A stretch of DNA of 64,000 bases from Mixophyes australis (GCA_036250195.1 JAVHZZ010000006.1:190463850-190527849); one strand, 5' to 3'; shown: positions 22,510 through 34,354, numbered from the stretch's first letter. The notes: generated by a model from the sequence alone, not told the origin. Numbers and translations are program-made.

Positions 22510-22720
22510 CCCAGCCCTCAGCAGCTCAATGTCGCTATCCATACAGCGGAGGGCAGGGCCAGGATGACACGCGTTTCTGTGAATCGTGTTATCAAGCCCT
22601 TGTCATCCCCACTGTACTAGGACGCGTTCAGAATGCGAGAGGCTGCACTGCTCAACCGGGAGTCTAGGAGAAATCCGAGAGTCTCCCGGACATTCCAGGA
22701 GAGTGCGCAACTATGCTTTG
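22510..22720. mobile_element. degenerate CATACTT-family MITE
   Basis: It contains GGCAGGGCCAGGATGACACGCG...GTGAATCGTG and ends with GAGAGTCTCCCGGACATTCCAGGAGAGTGCGCAACTATGC. It resembles the copies at 31.6, 34.4 and 47.6 kb. Its left end is lost against the preceding SINE tail. Confidence 0.45.
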
Positions 22721-22924
22721 CATATAACTCAAAATTCAAATGTAAATTATGAACTATTAATGTTTGCTAATAAAATTTAATACATTTTTATCTAAGGTTA
22801 ATTCAGTTGATAAATCTAGTGAACATATAGGTTGCATTCTCATGAATATTGGTGCAGTCCACATAATGTCTGCCTTCACTGTGTGTTGGTGATGTGGGCA
22901 CTTCACATCAGTTTTACTAATGTT

Positions 22925-22994
22925 TGTTCCCAATTGTAAAGCGCTACGGAATCTGCTGGCGCTATATAAATAAATGTCGATGATAATGATGATT
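22925..22994 (+). mobile_element. LINE/SINE 3' tail, second subfamily
   Basis: CCAATTGTAAAGCGCTACGG, then CTGGCGCTATATAAATAAATG and GATGATAATGATGAT. The same tail in reverse is at 43441-43592 and 48852-49003. Confidence 0.65.
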
Positions 22995-23409
22995 AGTTAT
23001 TTTCTGGTTGCATATTTATAGGTCCTGCCATGGTAGCAGGATATGTTATCATGGTGAAGGAAGCTACAGAAAGAGGGAGAAGGATAAGAATTGAGTGAAA
23101 GGTTTCTTTTTCCTCCGGTCTTCATATAAAAAAAATGTATAGTGCTATAAGGAAAGTTGAAAAGTTCTCACTCTGAGATTGTGGCAGTGCCTGATCAGAA
23201 GCACGGATGGTCATCCAATTGCAGCACCCAAGGAGAGAACAGTCTTTTCATGGCAATTGTTGACTATGCATCAAACCCTGCCTCACCAGGTGCTGCAATT
23301 AACTCCTTGCCTGAACAGCCGATTTATCTCACCGCTGAAGGATACATTCACCGCTAAGCAGGCACAATGCTCTTATTCTGCAGAGCTTAAAAGTGATGTA
23401 ACACATACA

Positions 23410-23832
23410 GGGGTCTATTTATCAAACAGAGAAAAGCCCTAAATCTGGGGAAATGTGAATTTTTGACAGATTTAGGGCCTTTCCCTATTCTTCAAGCCCT
23501 CTATGCCGGTGATAGTTTTCACAGTCTATAGCCGGTGACCGCTATCGCCAAGTCTTTCCAGCGAGGCTTCCCCATGTTATGCATGTTTTTGCCTATTAAT
23601 CTCAGGATGGCAAGAGCAGAGGTTCGCCAAAGGAAAAATGCTTTAATGTTAAAACAAAGCATTTTCTCATTTTCTGTTAAATAAAGTGATTTTTTTAAAT
23701 CTATTTATTTTTATTTTTTATCAAACATAATTTATTTTTTGTCAATGAATCTGCAACTGGAAGCCCAAGTACAGGCTTTAGAAAATTATATTATTATATA
23801 ATTATATTGCCTAATATTAGTAAATAGACCCC
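23410..23832. mobile_element. MITE with GGGGTCTATTTA ends
   Basis: Inverted ends GGGGTCTATTTA (23410) and TAAATAGACCCC (to 23832). The interior includes GCCGGTGATAG...CCGGTGACCGCTATCGCC, similar in style to the element at 33497-33908. No coding capacity. Confidence 0.6.
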
Positions 23833-23839
23833 AAAGTGT

Positions 23840-24690
23840 TAAAAAGAGTTGCAAATACATCTATCACTGTGTCCTTACTGTACCCCACTTCTCCTTTAAA
23901 CCTCAAATTAACTTTTACATTCTACACAAACTGTTATTATGGTCCCCATTGGAGAGACTGATTACTGTAATAAGTTAGTGTCCTTTGTAAACATTCCTGC
24001 TACACACCTGCTTCTAAGACAGCTGAATGTACAGACCTCTCGGGTCTCCTGCTCCTACAAATTACAGAGTGAAATACTAGTTCACCCTGCCATCGTAACA
24101 CTAATTACTTTGCCGTGCTGTTTCAAATTTTTTATACGTGTTTTCCTATGTTTGCAAAGTTCTTTTAGAAATGAGAGTGAAGAATTGTATTCCTCCAGTC
24201 AATTCGCTCTGTAGCCTCATTCTTCATTGGCCCCCTTTTAATCACTTCCCTCCCTTTTTCACTCCCCAGCCTTTAATCCATCTCTCTCAGTGGGAAGTTT
24301 TAGCACAGCCATTCTCTGTACTTCCTTAGCATGCTGCACGGCGCAGTGTTTAATAGGCCAGCCTGGCGGGGGTCTTGTACAACATGCAGACCAACCCTTG
24401 TCCCCTACAGAGAAGGTCAAGGTGCATCCAGAGCTAGGGCTGACCATCTCAGAGGAATAAACCCATGCACAATGCAGGCATATCCAACGATTCCATAGAA
24501 ATACTTCTGTTACTTTGGTAGCATCACATTACTCATGCATTTGTAATACACAAGTGATACTTATGCACTGTATAAATAATATAAATAATGTATGGTGAGT
24601 TCTGATGTAATTGCTTATAACCTGTTTATTAGGAAAACATATGTATTATACGGAATAATGAAGCTCTTATTGTAAATTTAAATGGACATT
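23840..24690. other. intergenic, no gene recognised
   Basis: Only chance frames are present. The pyrimidine-rich, then GC-balanced block at about 24200-24440 lacks repeat features. Confidence 0.4.
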
Positions 24691-24692
24691 AG

Positions 24693-25252
24693 GGGCCTGA
24701 TTCATTAGTGATCTTATCTGCCGTTCTTTGCTTATCTTAAGCAAATCCACTCTGTGCATGCTCAGAAAAGGGAGAGAAGAAGCAAAATCCACTGCGTAAG
24801 TGAATAATTTCTTAAGTGAAGATGAAAATCCATCTTAACTTCACTCTTATCTCCCCGTTTCTTCTTAAAAATAAGCATCTTAACTTTTACACAAGATAAG
24901 GGGCCTGATTCATTAAGGATCTTAACTTCAGAAACTTCTTATTTCAGTCTCCTGGACAAAACCATGTTACAATGCAAGGGGTGCAAATTAGTATTCTGTT
25001 TTGCACATAAGTTAAATACTGACTGTTTTTTTATTAAGCACACAAATACTTTAAATTTTAGTGTACAACTAAGCTATTAAGTATTTGTGTGCTTAATAAA
25101 AAAACAGTCAGTATTTAACTTATGTGCAAAACAGAATACTAATTTGCACCCCTTGCATTGTAACATGGTTTTGTCCAGGAGACTGAAATAAAAAGTTTCT
25201 TAAGTTAAGATCCTTAATGAATCAGGCCCAAGATCACTAATGAATCAGGCCC
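24693..25252. mobile_element. outer Harbinger-like MITE (TSD TAG), split by an inner MITE
   Basis: Ends are GGGCCTGATTCATTAGTGATCTT and its complement AAGATCACTAATGAATCAGGCCC, flanked by TAG on both sides (24690-24692 and 25253-25255). Excluding the inner insertion, about 230 bp remain. A 3-bp target duplication fits PIF/Harbinger-type elements (inference). Confidence 0.7.
24901..25229. mobile_element. inner palindromic MITE (TSD AAG)
   Basis: A 329-bp near-perfect palindrome. Ends GGGCCTGATTCATTAAGG and its complement are flanked by AAG (24898-24900 and 25230-25232). The two arms (each about 150 bp, including CTCCTGGACAAAACCATG) meet around 25065 and could fold into one long hairpin. A single arm of the same family is at 45009-45188. 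Confidence 0.8.
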
Positions 25253-25446
25253 TAGATGTCAGTTCTGATTTATGTGACCTGTATTAAAGCACTGTGTATG
25301 TAGACTATTGTATCATAATGGAACGCTTTAGTGGTTTTTAATATCCTTATACATTATAGATGGGGTACATTATCCCAAATCCAAAATTTTTGGCTTTCTT
25401 TTGAAATACTAATATAAATATTTCTTAGGACATACTGCCCCTGATA

Positions 25447-26018
25447 TGTTTTTAGGGGAGGGGAAAGTGGTCGGGGGTGACCAGTGCTTCAGAAGCACTT
25501 GATATGCCCCCATGTAGTGTGACCACCGCCCCCTTCTTATAGGAACCTTTCCCAATTTCAAAGTCCTAAAACTTGGGAGGTATGGGTTGGGCAATTTGAT
25601 GTTTTTCAATAGTGCTAGAATATCCACAATATAACCGGCATGTACGTCATTTGTAATTTTCATGTAAGCAGCTTACTCTTTATTTTCACAGCCCCAACAT
25701 ATTATACTGTACTATACACATATTTGCCTCTTTTCCCAGAATGTCCAGGACTCCTGGGAGAGTAGACCATCCTTCCCTGAAATACTGCTCATTTTAGCTA
25801 TATTTATGACTTAGATTAAGGCTAAATGAGGCTATGAGGAGATTGGAAGGAAGAGGCAATTGGGAGGAAGTCTTTATTATATGTGGCAATAGTTGAAGCT
25901 TTGCTTTTGCACTGGGCAAAGAGCACCTAGAAATGCAGTTTTGCTCCGAAGTGCAATTATAAGGAACAAAATATGTCCCATTAAGCAACATAATGAGACT
26001 AAAGGGTTATATTTACTA
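25447..26018 (-). repeat. arm A of a 572-bp inverted duplication
   Basis: The reverse complement of 30885-31456 over its whole 572-bp length; by eye I find one mismatch (25733). Arm A ends with 15 bp of a MITE terminus (TAGTAAATATAACCC on the minus strand) that belongs to the complete MITE adjoining arm B. This implies arm B is the source and arm A the copy. Confidence 0.85.
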
Positions 26019-26740
26019 TATTGATATTATATTTCTGCTGCATACCTCTCAATATTTCCAACTGGGTAAATTGGGGAATGCCTGTTATTCAATCAGACCA
26101 TGCCAGTTCTCACTATGTCAAACACAGATATAGAGGCCACACCCCTTTCTCAGTGACAACATTCCACATTGGGACAATTAGGGGTACACTATTGCAGTAG
26201 ATGATTTCTGTACCATATAGACATAAGTTTTATATTGATGACAAAAGAAGATTTGTTCCACCTAGTCCCTCAAGCCTCAGTGATGAATAAAATGCATGAA
26301 TAAAACGCATGTGATCCAAAGCCTGCAAAAACGTACAAAAAACGTGCCAACACCACATTTTTTTGTCCAACCACTGCTTGCCCTATCCCCGCATACTCCC
26401 ACCCTAGGTGTAGCTCCCTGTTTGCTCGGTGAGTTGTATAGGTGCATTTCCCTCTGCACCTACCTTTAAAGTACACTTGGTTCTGCCACCTGGGTCTAGC
26501 TCAGTCTCTCATGTCTCAGGTCCTTATGGATAAATTGGCATACCTTTCCTGTTCCGCCCATGAAATCATAAGCTTTGGTAAGGGTCCTTTGTGCTTGAAG
26601 ATGAAGTGGATGTTGCTGTGTTCACTACTGTAAAGTCCTGTACTGGCCATGCGCAGAGCGTTTTTTTATGCAATATATGGCATGTATCAGCATTTACGCT
26701 CCTTAATGCATGAGGGACTATATCTCTATATTATAGTCCA
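26019..26740. other. intergenic between inverted-repeat arm and minisatellite
   Basis: The part at 26040-26180 has the wording of a dispersed frog repeat (CATACCTCTCAATATTTCCAAC... GAGGCCACACCCC). No gene is seen. Confidence 0.4.
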
Positions 26741-26741
26741 T

Positions 26742-27160
26742 ACAACCTCTCCCTATATCTCTTCCTATTACTCAACATAACCTCTCCCTATATCTTCTTC
26801 TATTACTCCATATAACCTCTCCCTATATCTTCTTCTATTACTCCTTATAACCTCTCCCTATATCTCCTCCTATTGCTCTATATAACCTCTCTCTGTAACT
26901 CCTCCTATTACTCCATATAACCTTTCCCTATATCTCCTTCTATTACTCCACATAACCTCTCCCTATATCTCCTCCTATTACTCCATATAACCTCTCCCTA
27001 TATCTCCTCCTATTACTCCATATAACCTTTCCCTATATCTCCTCCTATTACTCCATATAACCTTTCCCTATATCTCCTCTTATTACTCCATATAACCTCT
27101 CCCTATAATGCCTATTACTCCATATAACCTCTCCCTGTAACTACTCCTATCACTCCATAT
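26742..27160. repeat. 35-bp minisatellite, array 1 (about 12 copies)
   Basis: Tandem unit roughly TCCATATAACCTCTCCCTATATCTCCTCCTATTAC, 35 bp, with point differences between copies. The same unit forms arrays at 28560-29425 and, reversed, 41515-41790. Two of three arrays lie between the arms of the inverted duplication. Confidence 0.9.
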
Positions 27161-27164
27161 AATG

Positions 27165-28555
27165 CCACTGGGGAATGTAATAATGTCTCTTTTATGGAAG
27201 AATTAATTGAAACACTCACAATTAATGATAATTGCAAAACTGTTGAAAGACAATGCACAAACCCCCAAGAGCCGATAAACATAAAATAAACCTTACACAC
27301 ACAGCCAGTAAACACAATTACATCGACAGTCAATTTGTGACAAGTTATGGAGGTACTTACTAATACTTATCAATGTAAATAAACAAATAGCTAGGCTTAA
27401 ATGCTGAGCACAATAGAAGGAATAAACAGACTGCGAGAGGCTATCACCTCCTCTATGCCATGACAGTTGGATGGCTGGCTGTATGCCTGGAAGCAGCTGA
27501 CTGCCTCCATGACTTGCAAACTTGATGAATGAGGCCAAGGGCTGGCCTGAGTGTCCCCTTCTCCCTGTGAAGGTCAGCGGAGGTCAGCATACATCAGTGG
27601 CTATAACCTTTGCTTTAACTATGAGAGGCAGAGACAGCATGAATTTAATAACTCACAGCAGGGATCAATTCATCATCAGCTGTACAGGGACAGGCAGGTG
27701 ACAGGAGGAGAACTTTACATTGGTTTCACATATCTGTAACCTCAAGATCTGGATGAACGGCTATCTCCATCCTGTATGATGGCATCTAACAGGACACAGA
27801 TAAATGTCCTACAAAATGTTGTGCTTGATTTACAGCAATGTACTCAGTTACTGTTCATTCAATTTCCAGAGATCATTTTTTTCTCCACACTTAGTTGTGA
27901 CATACCATAAAGAAATAAAAAGTTTCAAATGACAAATGCAGACATTTTTATAGACCTTGAGTAACAAACACATATGTATCACTTTAATCTGAAAAAGTAC
28001 ATGAGAATATTTTGAGCATGATTCTTTGTTCTACTAATAACGCCACAGTAACTCTGGGCAGACAAGTTTTTCAACCTGGACGTAGGATATTTGGATGTAA
28101 CTCACCATTATCATATTTTGCTACTTACTTGTTTGTCTCTCCTCATTTACTGCAGCCTGTAAATTGTAATTTGTTCTTCGAACCTCTAGGGCTCTCTTAG
28201 TTTTGACTGCGTATATAGAATAATTTGGTTTTTCCAGTAGTTGCTGAATCATGTCTGATAAATAAGCACAGAGAAAAGCTGCAGTCTGTGGGAATTCACA
28301 AAGTAATACATTGGATATTTGAAACTCAATGCTGCTGGGTAAATGAGGTGGTGGGGGAGGGTAAATATGCATAGGGATCCTATAATTTTGGAATTAAAAA
28401 ATGGGACACCCATGTGACCTGAAGTTTGCTCTGGCTATATAATCTACTTTATAATTACAGTTATGCCCCAAATGGGAAAATAAGTATTGCATATTAAAGG
28501 TTTTGTGTGGGGGAAAAACTTGAGCATTCCTATAATATTCATATAACTCCTATAA
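27165..28555. other. unique-looking intergenic block between minisatellite arrays
   Basis: No gene is recognised. The stretch at about 27430-27760 is compositionally balanced and free of repeat hallmarks, and so is a candidate conserved element. The rest is AT-rich. Confidence 0.4.
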
Positions 28556-28559
28556 TATA

Positions 28560-29425
28560 CAATATAATATCTCCCTACAACTCCTTTGCAGCGCTCCATA
28601 CAACCTCTCACTGTAATTCCTCATATAACTACATATAACTTCTTCTGTTAGTCCTCCTATCACTTCATATCATCTCTTACCATCATTTTCCCTATTACTC
28701 CATATAATCTCGCCATACAATTCCTCCTATCATCTCCCTATAATACCTCCGATTACTCCATATAACCTCTAGCTAAAACTCCTCCTATAATTCCATATAA
28801 CCTCTCCCTATATCTACTCCTATTACTCTATATAACCTCTCCCTATAATTCCTCCTATTACTCCATATAACCTCTCCTTATAATTCTTCCGTTTACTCCA
28901 TATAACCTCTCCTTATAACGTCTCCTATTACTCCATAAAACCTCTCCCTATAACTCATCCTATTACTCCATATAACCTCTCTCTATAACTCCTCCTATTA
29001 CTACATATAACCTCTCTCTATAACTCCTCCTATTACTACATATAACCTCTCCTTATAACGCCTCCTATTACTACATATAACCTCTCTCTATAACTCCTCC
29101 TATTACTACATATAACCTCTCCTTATAACGCCTCCTATTACTCCATATAACCTCTCTCTATAACTCCTCCTATTACTACATATAACCTCTCCTTATAACG
29201 CCTCCTATTACTCCATATAACCTCTCCCTATAACTCCTCCTATTACTCCATATAACCTCTCCCTATAACTCCTATTACTCCATATAACCTCCCCTATAAC
29301 TCCTCCTATTACTCCATATAACCTCCCCTATAACTCCTCCTATTACTCCATATAACCTCTCCCTATAACTCCTCCTATTACTCCATATAGCCTCTCGTAC
29401 AACTCCTCCCATTGCAGTGCTCCAT
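28560..29425. repeat. 35-bp minisatellite, array 2 (about 24 copies) with higher-order units
   Basis: The same 35-bp family as array 1. Between about 28975 and 29220 two unit types alternate (CTCTCTATAACTCC and CTCCTTATAACGCC), giving a 70-bp higher-order period, a sign of recent local amplification. Confidence 0.9.
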
Positions 29426-29439
29426 ATAAATCTCCCCTA

Positions 29440-30370
29440 AAATTCCTCATAGTACTCATACTTGCTGACTGTATCAGAATATCCCGGAGACACCCCGAAA
29501 TAGTGAATGATCTCTCGTGCTCCTGAACTAGCCTCAAAGTTTGCAAGGAAGATCTGCATCTATCTATAAAAGGTATCAGATGTAATTTTTCACTCAACAT
29601 CACTAAATATAACTTCTCTTGTTTTTAACTCCCTTTTTATAACTACCTATACATTGTAAAGTTTAATTATTCATTGTCAATGTGTAGTCAGCACATGTTG
29701 CTTGCACTGGTGGAAATACTGTCATAGCCTAATTCAGAGACCTATATGTTTCTAATACTAAAACTAGTTACATGGCCTTGCAATGGGTCCTTGTAAAGGT
29801 CTGTAAATAAGATCCTATGTTTGTATTTCAAATGCTTGTAATTCCAAACTCAGCAGGCTGAGCCTCCCCTGAGAGAGGAGGTAAAGGCAGACAGAGGGGG
29901 AGGAAGGAAAACAGAGAGAGGCAGAACAGTGATAAACAGGAGGGAAAGGATTGCAAGAGAGAAAATAAATACTAGGCCTTATTCAGAATGAGAAGTAAAG
30001 TTTTAGCAGTTTTCCCATTCCTGACAATGAATCCCAGAAAAGAGGCAAATAATTTGTGCTTTTCACATAAGTCTTTGGGGTCTATTCATTAAGACACCTA
30101 TGTTAGTAAGATTTACAATCACTGCTCAATCACAACACTCGAAAATGTTTTTCCAGCTAATTTATTAAGAAAATGTCAGCTAGGGCATGTGCACTGGAAC
30201 TGCAAGCTCAGACTGGGCTACCGGTACCAGATTCTATAAAAAAAAAAAAATTAAATACAAAAAACAAAAATAATAAAAAAATACCTGTGGGCACCCCGGC
30301 TAACGCCACCCTGTCCTTAGTAAATAGACTTCTCTGTCTGTAAGCTCTCTCACATGCAGAGGCATTTGTA
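29440..30370. other. intergenic, purine-rich tract and MITE-like end
   Basis: A GA-rich tract lies at 29870-29960. A MITE-like start GGGGTCTATTCATTAAG lies at 30077 with no partner found. A poly(A) tract of 11 or more bases lies near 30239-30251. No gene is seen. Confidence 0.45.
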
Positions 30371-30378
30371 GCCTTTGT

Positions 30379-30587
30379 CAGGGGCGGGCTGGCCGGGGGG
30401 CAGGGGGGCATAGGCCCCCCGGGCCGCTCAGTGTAACTGCTGTTTGGGCCGCCCCGTGGATGTAATATTACCTGATGAGGGATGTGTGGCGGTGAGTATA
30501 TGAAAATATTACCAGAGGCCGCATCGCGTGTCATGTGATGTGGCCGCCTGTGCGCCTCCCGGGCTGAAATTTGCCAGCCCGTGCCTG
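30379..30587. mobile_element. GC-rich hAT-type MITE with 8-bp TSD
   Basis: A 209-bp element with ends CAGGGGCGGGCTGGC and GCCAGCCCGTGCCTG. The flanks GCCTTTGT (30371-30378) and CCCTTTGT (30588-30595) match at 7 of 8 bases. It has internal GC-rich palindromic words (GGCCCCCCGGGCC). Confidence 0.75.
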
Positions 30588-30725
30588 CCCTTTGTCTTAT
30601 GACTGCACCCAATTTGTCAACCTCATCTGTACCTAGAAGATGTATATTTGTGTTACTTGCTGTGCAGAGTGGCACAGGGTTATTTCCATTTGCAATTTTA
30701 CACCACTTCTGAATTGGAGATTTGG

Positions 30726-30899
30726 GGGTATTTTTACTAAACTGTGGGTTTGAATTAGTGGAGATGTTGCCTATAGCAACCAATCAGATTATAGCTGTCA
30801 TTTTGTAGAATGTACTAATTAAATGATAACTAAAATCTGATTGGTTGCTATAGGCAACATCTCCACTTTTTCAAACCTGCAGTTTAGTAAATATAACCC
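30726..30899. mobile_element. palindromic MITE (GCTATAGGCAACAT family)
   Basis: A 174-bp inverted-repeat element with ends GGGTATTTTTACTAAACTG and AGTTTAGTAAATATAACCC, and mirrored GTTGCCTATAGCAACCAATC inside. Other copies are at 38445-38626 and 53442-53617. Its right 15 bp lie inside arm B of the inverted duplication. Confidence 0.8.
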
Positions 30900-31456
30900 T
30901 TTAGTCTCATTATGTTGCTTAATGGGACATATTTTGTTCCTTATAATTGCACTTCGGAGCAAAACTGCATTTCTAGGTGCTCTTTGCCCAGTGCAAAAGC
31001 AAAGCTTCAACTATTGCCACATATAATAAAGACTTCCTCCCAATTGCCTCTTCCTTCCAATCTCCTCATAGCCTCATTTAGCCTTAATCTAAGTCATAAA
31101 TATAGCTAAAATGAGCAGTATTTCAGGGAAGGATGGTCTACTCTCCCAGGAGTCCTGGACATTCTGGGAGAAGAGGCAAATATGTGTATAGTACAGTATA
31201 ATATGTTGGGGCTGTGAAAATAAAGAGTAAGCTGCTTACATGAAAATTACAAATGACGTACATGCCGGTTATATTGTGGATATTCTAGCACTATTGAAAA
31301 ACATCAAATTGCCCAACCCATACCTCCCAAGTTTTAGGACTTTGAAATTGGGAAAGGTTCCTATAAGAAGGGGGCGGTGGTCACACTACATGGGGGCATA
31401 TCAAGTGCTTCTGAAGCACTGGTCACCCCCGACCACTTTCCCCTCCCCTAAAAACA
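30885..31456 (+). repeat. arm B of a 572-bp inverted duplication
   Basis: Partner of arm A (25447-26018), 4866 bp away and in opposite orientation. Two chance frames inside (65 codons, and 73 of 84 codons) are identical between the arms, reflecting DNA identity and not coding constraint. Confidence 0.85.
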
Positions 31457-31579
31457 CCTCTGCATTTCTGTTTGCACCAGCTGTTGAATAGGAATGGGAA
31501 GCACAGAGAAAGGGATATAGGAGATACTGCTGCTGATAGAAGGTTGGGCTGCCGCTGTTGGAGAGCCTGACCAGTTATA

Positions 31580-31835
31580 ATCATAGTTGCCTACTCTTCC
31601 GGAATGTTAGTTTAGTGGCGGGGCTGGGGTTTATGACGAGATTTTCACGTCATCGTGGCCCCGTCCCCGTCCCCTGCTGTTATAGACTTAAAAAACATTA
31701 TTGCTTAAGGGGTCAGGGCCACGATGACGCGATTCACAGAGCCCCGCCCCACACACCCACCTCCACTCGATCTCCCACATCGCAACTTGCCAAAGTTGAC
31801 AAGTGTGAGTATGATGATGTCACAAAAAGTTTCTC
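31580..31835. mobile_element. CATACTT-family MITE copy
   Basis: It starts CATAGTTGCCTACTCTTCCGG and ends CAACTTGCCAAAGTTGACAAGTGTGAG. Mirrored GGCGGGGCTGGGG/CACAGAGCCCCGCCCC and CATCGTGGCCCC/GGCCACGATGACG lie inside. Termini are worn. Confidence 0.5.
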
Positions 31836-31943
31836 AGGAACACGGTGAGCATGCTCCTGCCAATAAATGCACTGATCACACTTTCATTTATACTTCTGAA
31901 TATTTATACCTTCCCAGAACAAGGGGAGGACCTAGACATTTCA

Positions 31944-31967
31944 GGGGGGGGGGGGGGGGGGGGGGGG
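31944..31967 (+). repeat. poly-G run (24 bp)
   Basis: 24 consecutive G, following CTAGACATTTCA. Likely unstable and hard to sequence; it may be the G-rich subterminal part of a hAT-like end. Confidence 0.9.
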
Positions 31968-32429
31968 CAGTTAATCAATACTGTCAATAATGTATTGATA
32001 TTATCAATATTGTATTAACATGGAAGTATAACTAGGTATTTTTGTGTCCTATGTAAGGTCAAGTGTTTGCGTTGTACTACACTATGATATACTACACAGA
32101 GCTATATTAGAATATATACAGACACAGAGAATACACACAGAAACACACAGAAATTAAGAACTGGAAAATATTTTTTTTAATAATTTTAATTATGCATTTG
32201 ATATAAATTTGAATAGTTTCAGCTTACCAAAAGTTTGATGGGTCAATGGGGCATGGCGCATGCTCAAGATGAGAGTCTTCTCTTGCCGCTGAATGCTGTC
32301 TCTGCCTGCATGCTTCCCTGACACTGCCGGACCCGGGGGTATGTATGTGTCTTAATTTTGTCCTGATTGTCTTCAGACTCTACGTACAGACTTTGAGGAG
32401 ACTATATTCCACATTCAACGTGCGCATGT

Positions 32430-32610
32430 TATTATTTATTGTTAACAGGTATTTATATAGCGTAAACATATTACGCCGCACTTTATAGAGAATATAATAT
32501 CATTCACATTAGTCCCTGACCCAGGGGAGCTTATAATCTATACTACCTAGCACACGGACACACATACACACACACTAGGGTGCATTTTGTTAGTAGTCAA
32601 TTAATCTACC
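32430..32610 (-). mobile_element. older SINE copy, interrupted by a younger SINE
   Basis: A divergent minus-strand SINE tail and core (GGTATTTATATAGCG, AGTCCCTGACCCAGGGGAGCTTATAATC, then GTCAATTAATCTACCAATAT). The sequence resumes after the inserted SINE at 33005 (GTCTTTGGAGTGTTGGGGG), exactly where the core should continue. Confidence 0.7.
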
Positions 32611-32615
32611 AATAT

Positions 32616-32999
32616 CATCATCATCATCATCATCATTTATTTATATAGCGCCACTAATTCCGCAGCGCTGTACAGAGAACTCATTCACATCAGTCCCTGC
32701 CCCATTGGAGCTTACAGTCTAAATTCCCTACTATAGACACGCACTCACACACACAGACAGACAGAGAGAGAGAGAGACTAGGGTCAATTTATTTATTTAT
32801 TTTTTTTTTTTATTGCAGCCAATTAACCTACCAGTATGTTTTTGGAGTGTGGGAGGAAACCGGAGCACCCGGAGGAAACCCACGCAAACACAGGGAGAAC
32901 ATACAAACTCCACACAGATAGGGCCATGGTCGGGAATTGAACTCATGACCCCAGTGCTGTGAGGCAGACATGCTAACCACTACGCCACTGTGCTGCCCT
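32616..32999 (-). mobile_element. V-SINE-like SINE, full length, nested in an older copy
   Basis: A complete minus-strand copy: (CAT)n, TATATAGCGCCACTAATTCC, the core GGAGGAAACCGGAGCACCCGG, and the tRNA-like head ending GCCACTGTGCTGCCCT. The flanking AATAT repeats (32611-32615 and 33000-33004) look like the target duplication. Confidence 0.85.
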
Positions 33000-33029
33000 A
33001 ATATGTCTTTGGAGTGTTGGGGGCATAGT

Positions 33030-33496
33030 GTAACATATGTGTAGTCCATAACAAGATTGTTTTATGCTTATGCTCAGTAATCATGCCATGTTGGGTAGGT
33101 ACACATGCAAGACAACATCATGCTCTGCAAGGAACAGGCCGGCCACTGGGATGAGTTAGGTTCTAGGCAAGGGCAAACACAAGATTTCTGAAGGGGGCTC
33201 CGTATGTGTTATATACAGTATAGTGCGTAAGTACACGTATATTGCTGCACGAAAGTATAAATGCACTATATGAATAAAAAATGACAAAGTTATTGTTGCC
33301 ACTTAACTTTTATAACGTTTTTTTTTATTTTTATTGAGACATAATAATGATCATTTCATAGAGTCCAGTATGACACCAGTAATTAGACAGGGCAGTGCAA
33401 TACAGAAACCAGAGGTGCATATATCCAGATAGTCAAGTGAAAGCAGGGTACCTTATGCGCAACCATTAAATAAAGGAAATTATTATCGGAGACTAT
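33030..33496. other. intergenic, no gene recognised
   Basis: AT-rich, with a T-run at about 33319. No exon or repeat terminus could be fixed. Confidence 0.4.
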
Positions 33497-33908
33497 GGGG
33501 CATATTTATTAACTATTTATTTATGTTGGACATAATCATTTTCATTCCTTATTGCAATTATAAGGAATGAAATATAGTGAGCATTTATTAAACAGCAATC
33601 ACTATAAGCGGCTGTCCCGGCAAACGCCTATCTGCTATGATCACTATCGCAAAGTGACCACCTATGCGATAGTGACCAGAGGAGAGAGAGTAAGATGTGG
33701 TGACAGATGCGAAGATCCCTCTAGCGCAATGCTTTCCCCATAGGCTTCAATGGCCCAAGTTCTGAAAATCTTTTATTGGGGACTGCTTTTGCGTTTGAAA
33801 ACAGTGGGAAATCCTTTAGTCATAAATAGAGGGGATACTTAAATTTGTGGCGGTCGACGTTTCGTTTTGGGGGTGGGGGACGGGTTAGGAGCTTGTTAAA
33901 TAGGCCCC
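33497..33908. mobile_element. MITE with GGGGCATATTTATTAA ends
   Basis: Ends GGGGCATATTTATTAA and TTGTTAAATAGGCCCC form an imperfect inverted repeat. Internal TATCGCAAAGTGACC and TATGCGATAGTGACC are mirrored words. Related in layout to 23410-23832. Confidence 0.6.
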
Positions 33909-34354
33909 TATGTCACCTGAGAACAAGAGTGTAACACTTCTGATAGCAAAATTTTGAGGAGGGGGCAGTGATGCAGTCCATGCCTACTCTGTTCTACTGA
34001 GCATGCTTGCTCTGACTTGATGATGGGTTCAGGCAGTGGAGGAACTCCCGCCATTGCAGGGTGTGCTGCGGCTATGGACCTCCCACTCACTTCCTGGACC
34101 CATAGCCACTGGACCCTCTGCAGCTGCGGTAATTCAGAAGCTGCCTAAAACATTACGTGAATAGTAACATATCTGTATATACAATATTTAGCACAATAGA
34201 AATCAGGAATTAGTTCATATGTTGATCAACCCAACATCAAGAGACATTTTTTTGAGTACACACTTATACTCACAATTATGGTTTAAACATATATATTTTA
34301 AATATCACTGACATGTAGGTAAAATCATATACACATGTGTCATGCCCCCTAGGT

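Noticed and set aside
25409..25991. Two conserved small ORFs also found at 30912-31491
   Set aside because: Their identity reflects a recent DNA duplication, not selection on protein.
30208..30783. 191-codon minus-strand frame
   Set aside because: It runs through a poly(A) tract, the hAT MITE at 30379-30587 and the edge of another MITE; composition explains its openness.
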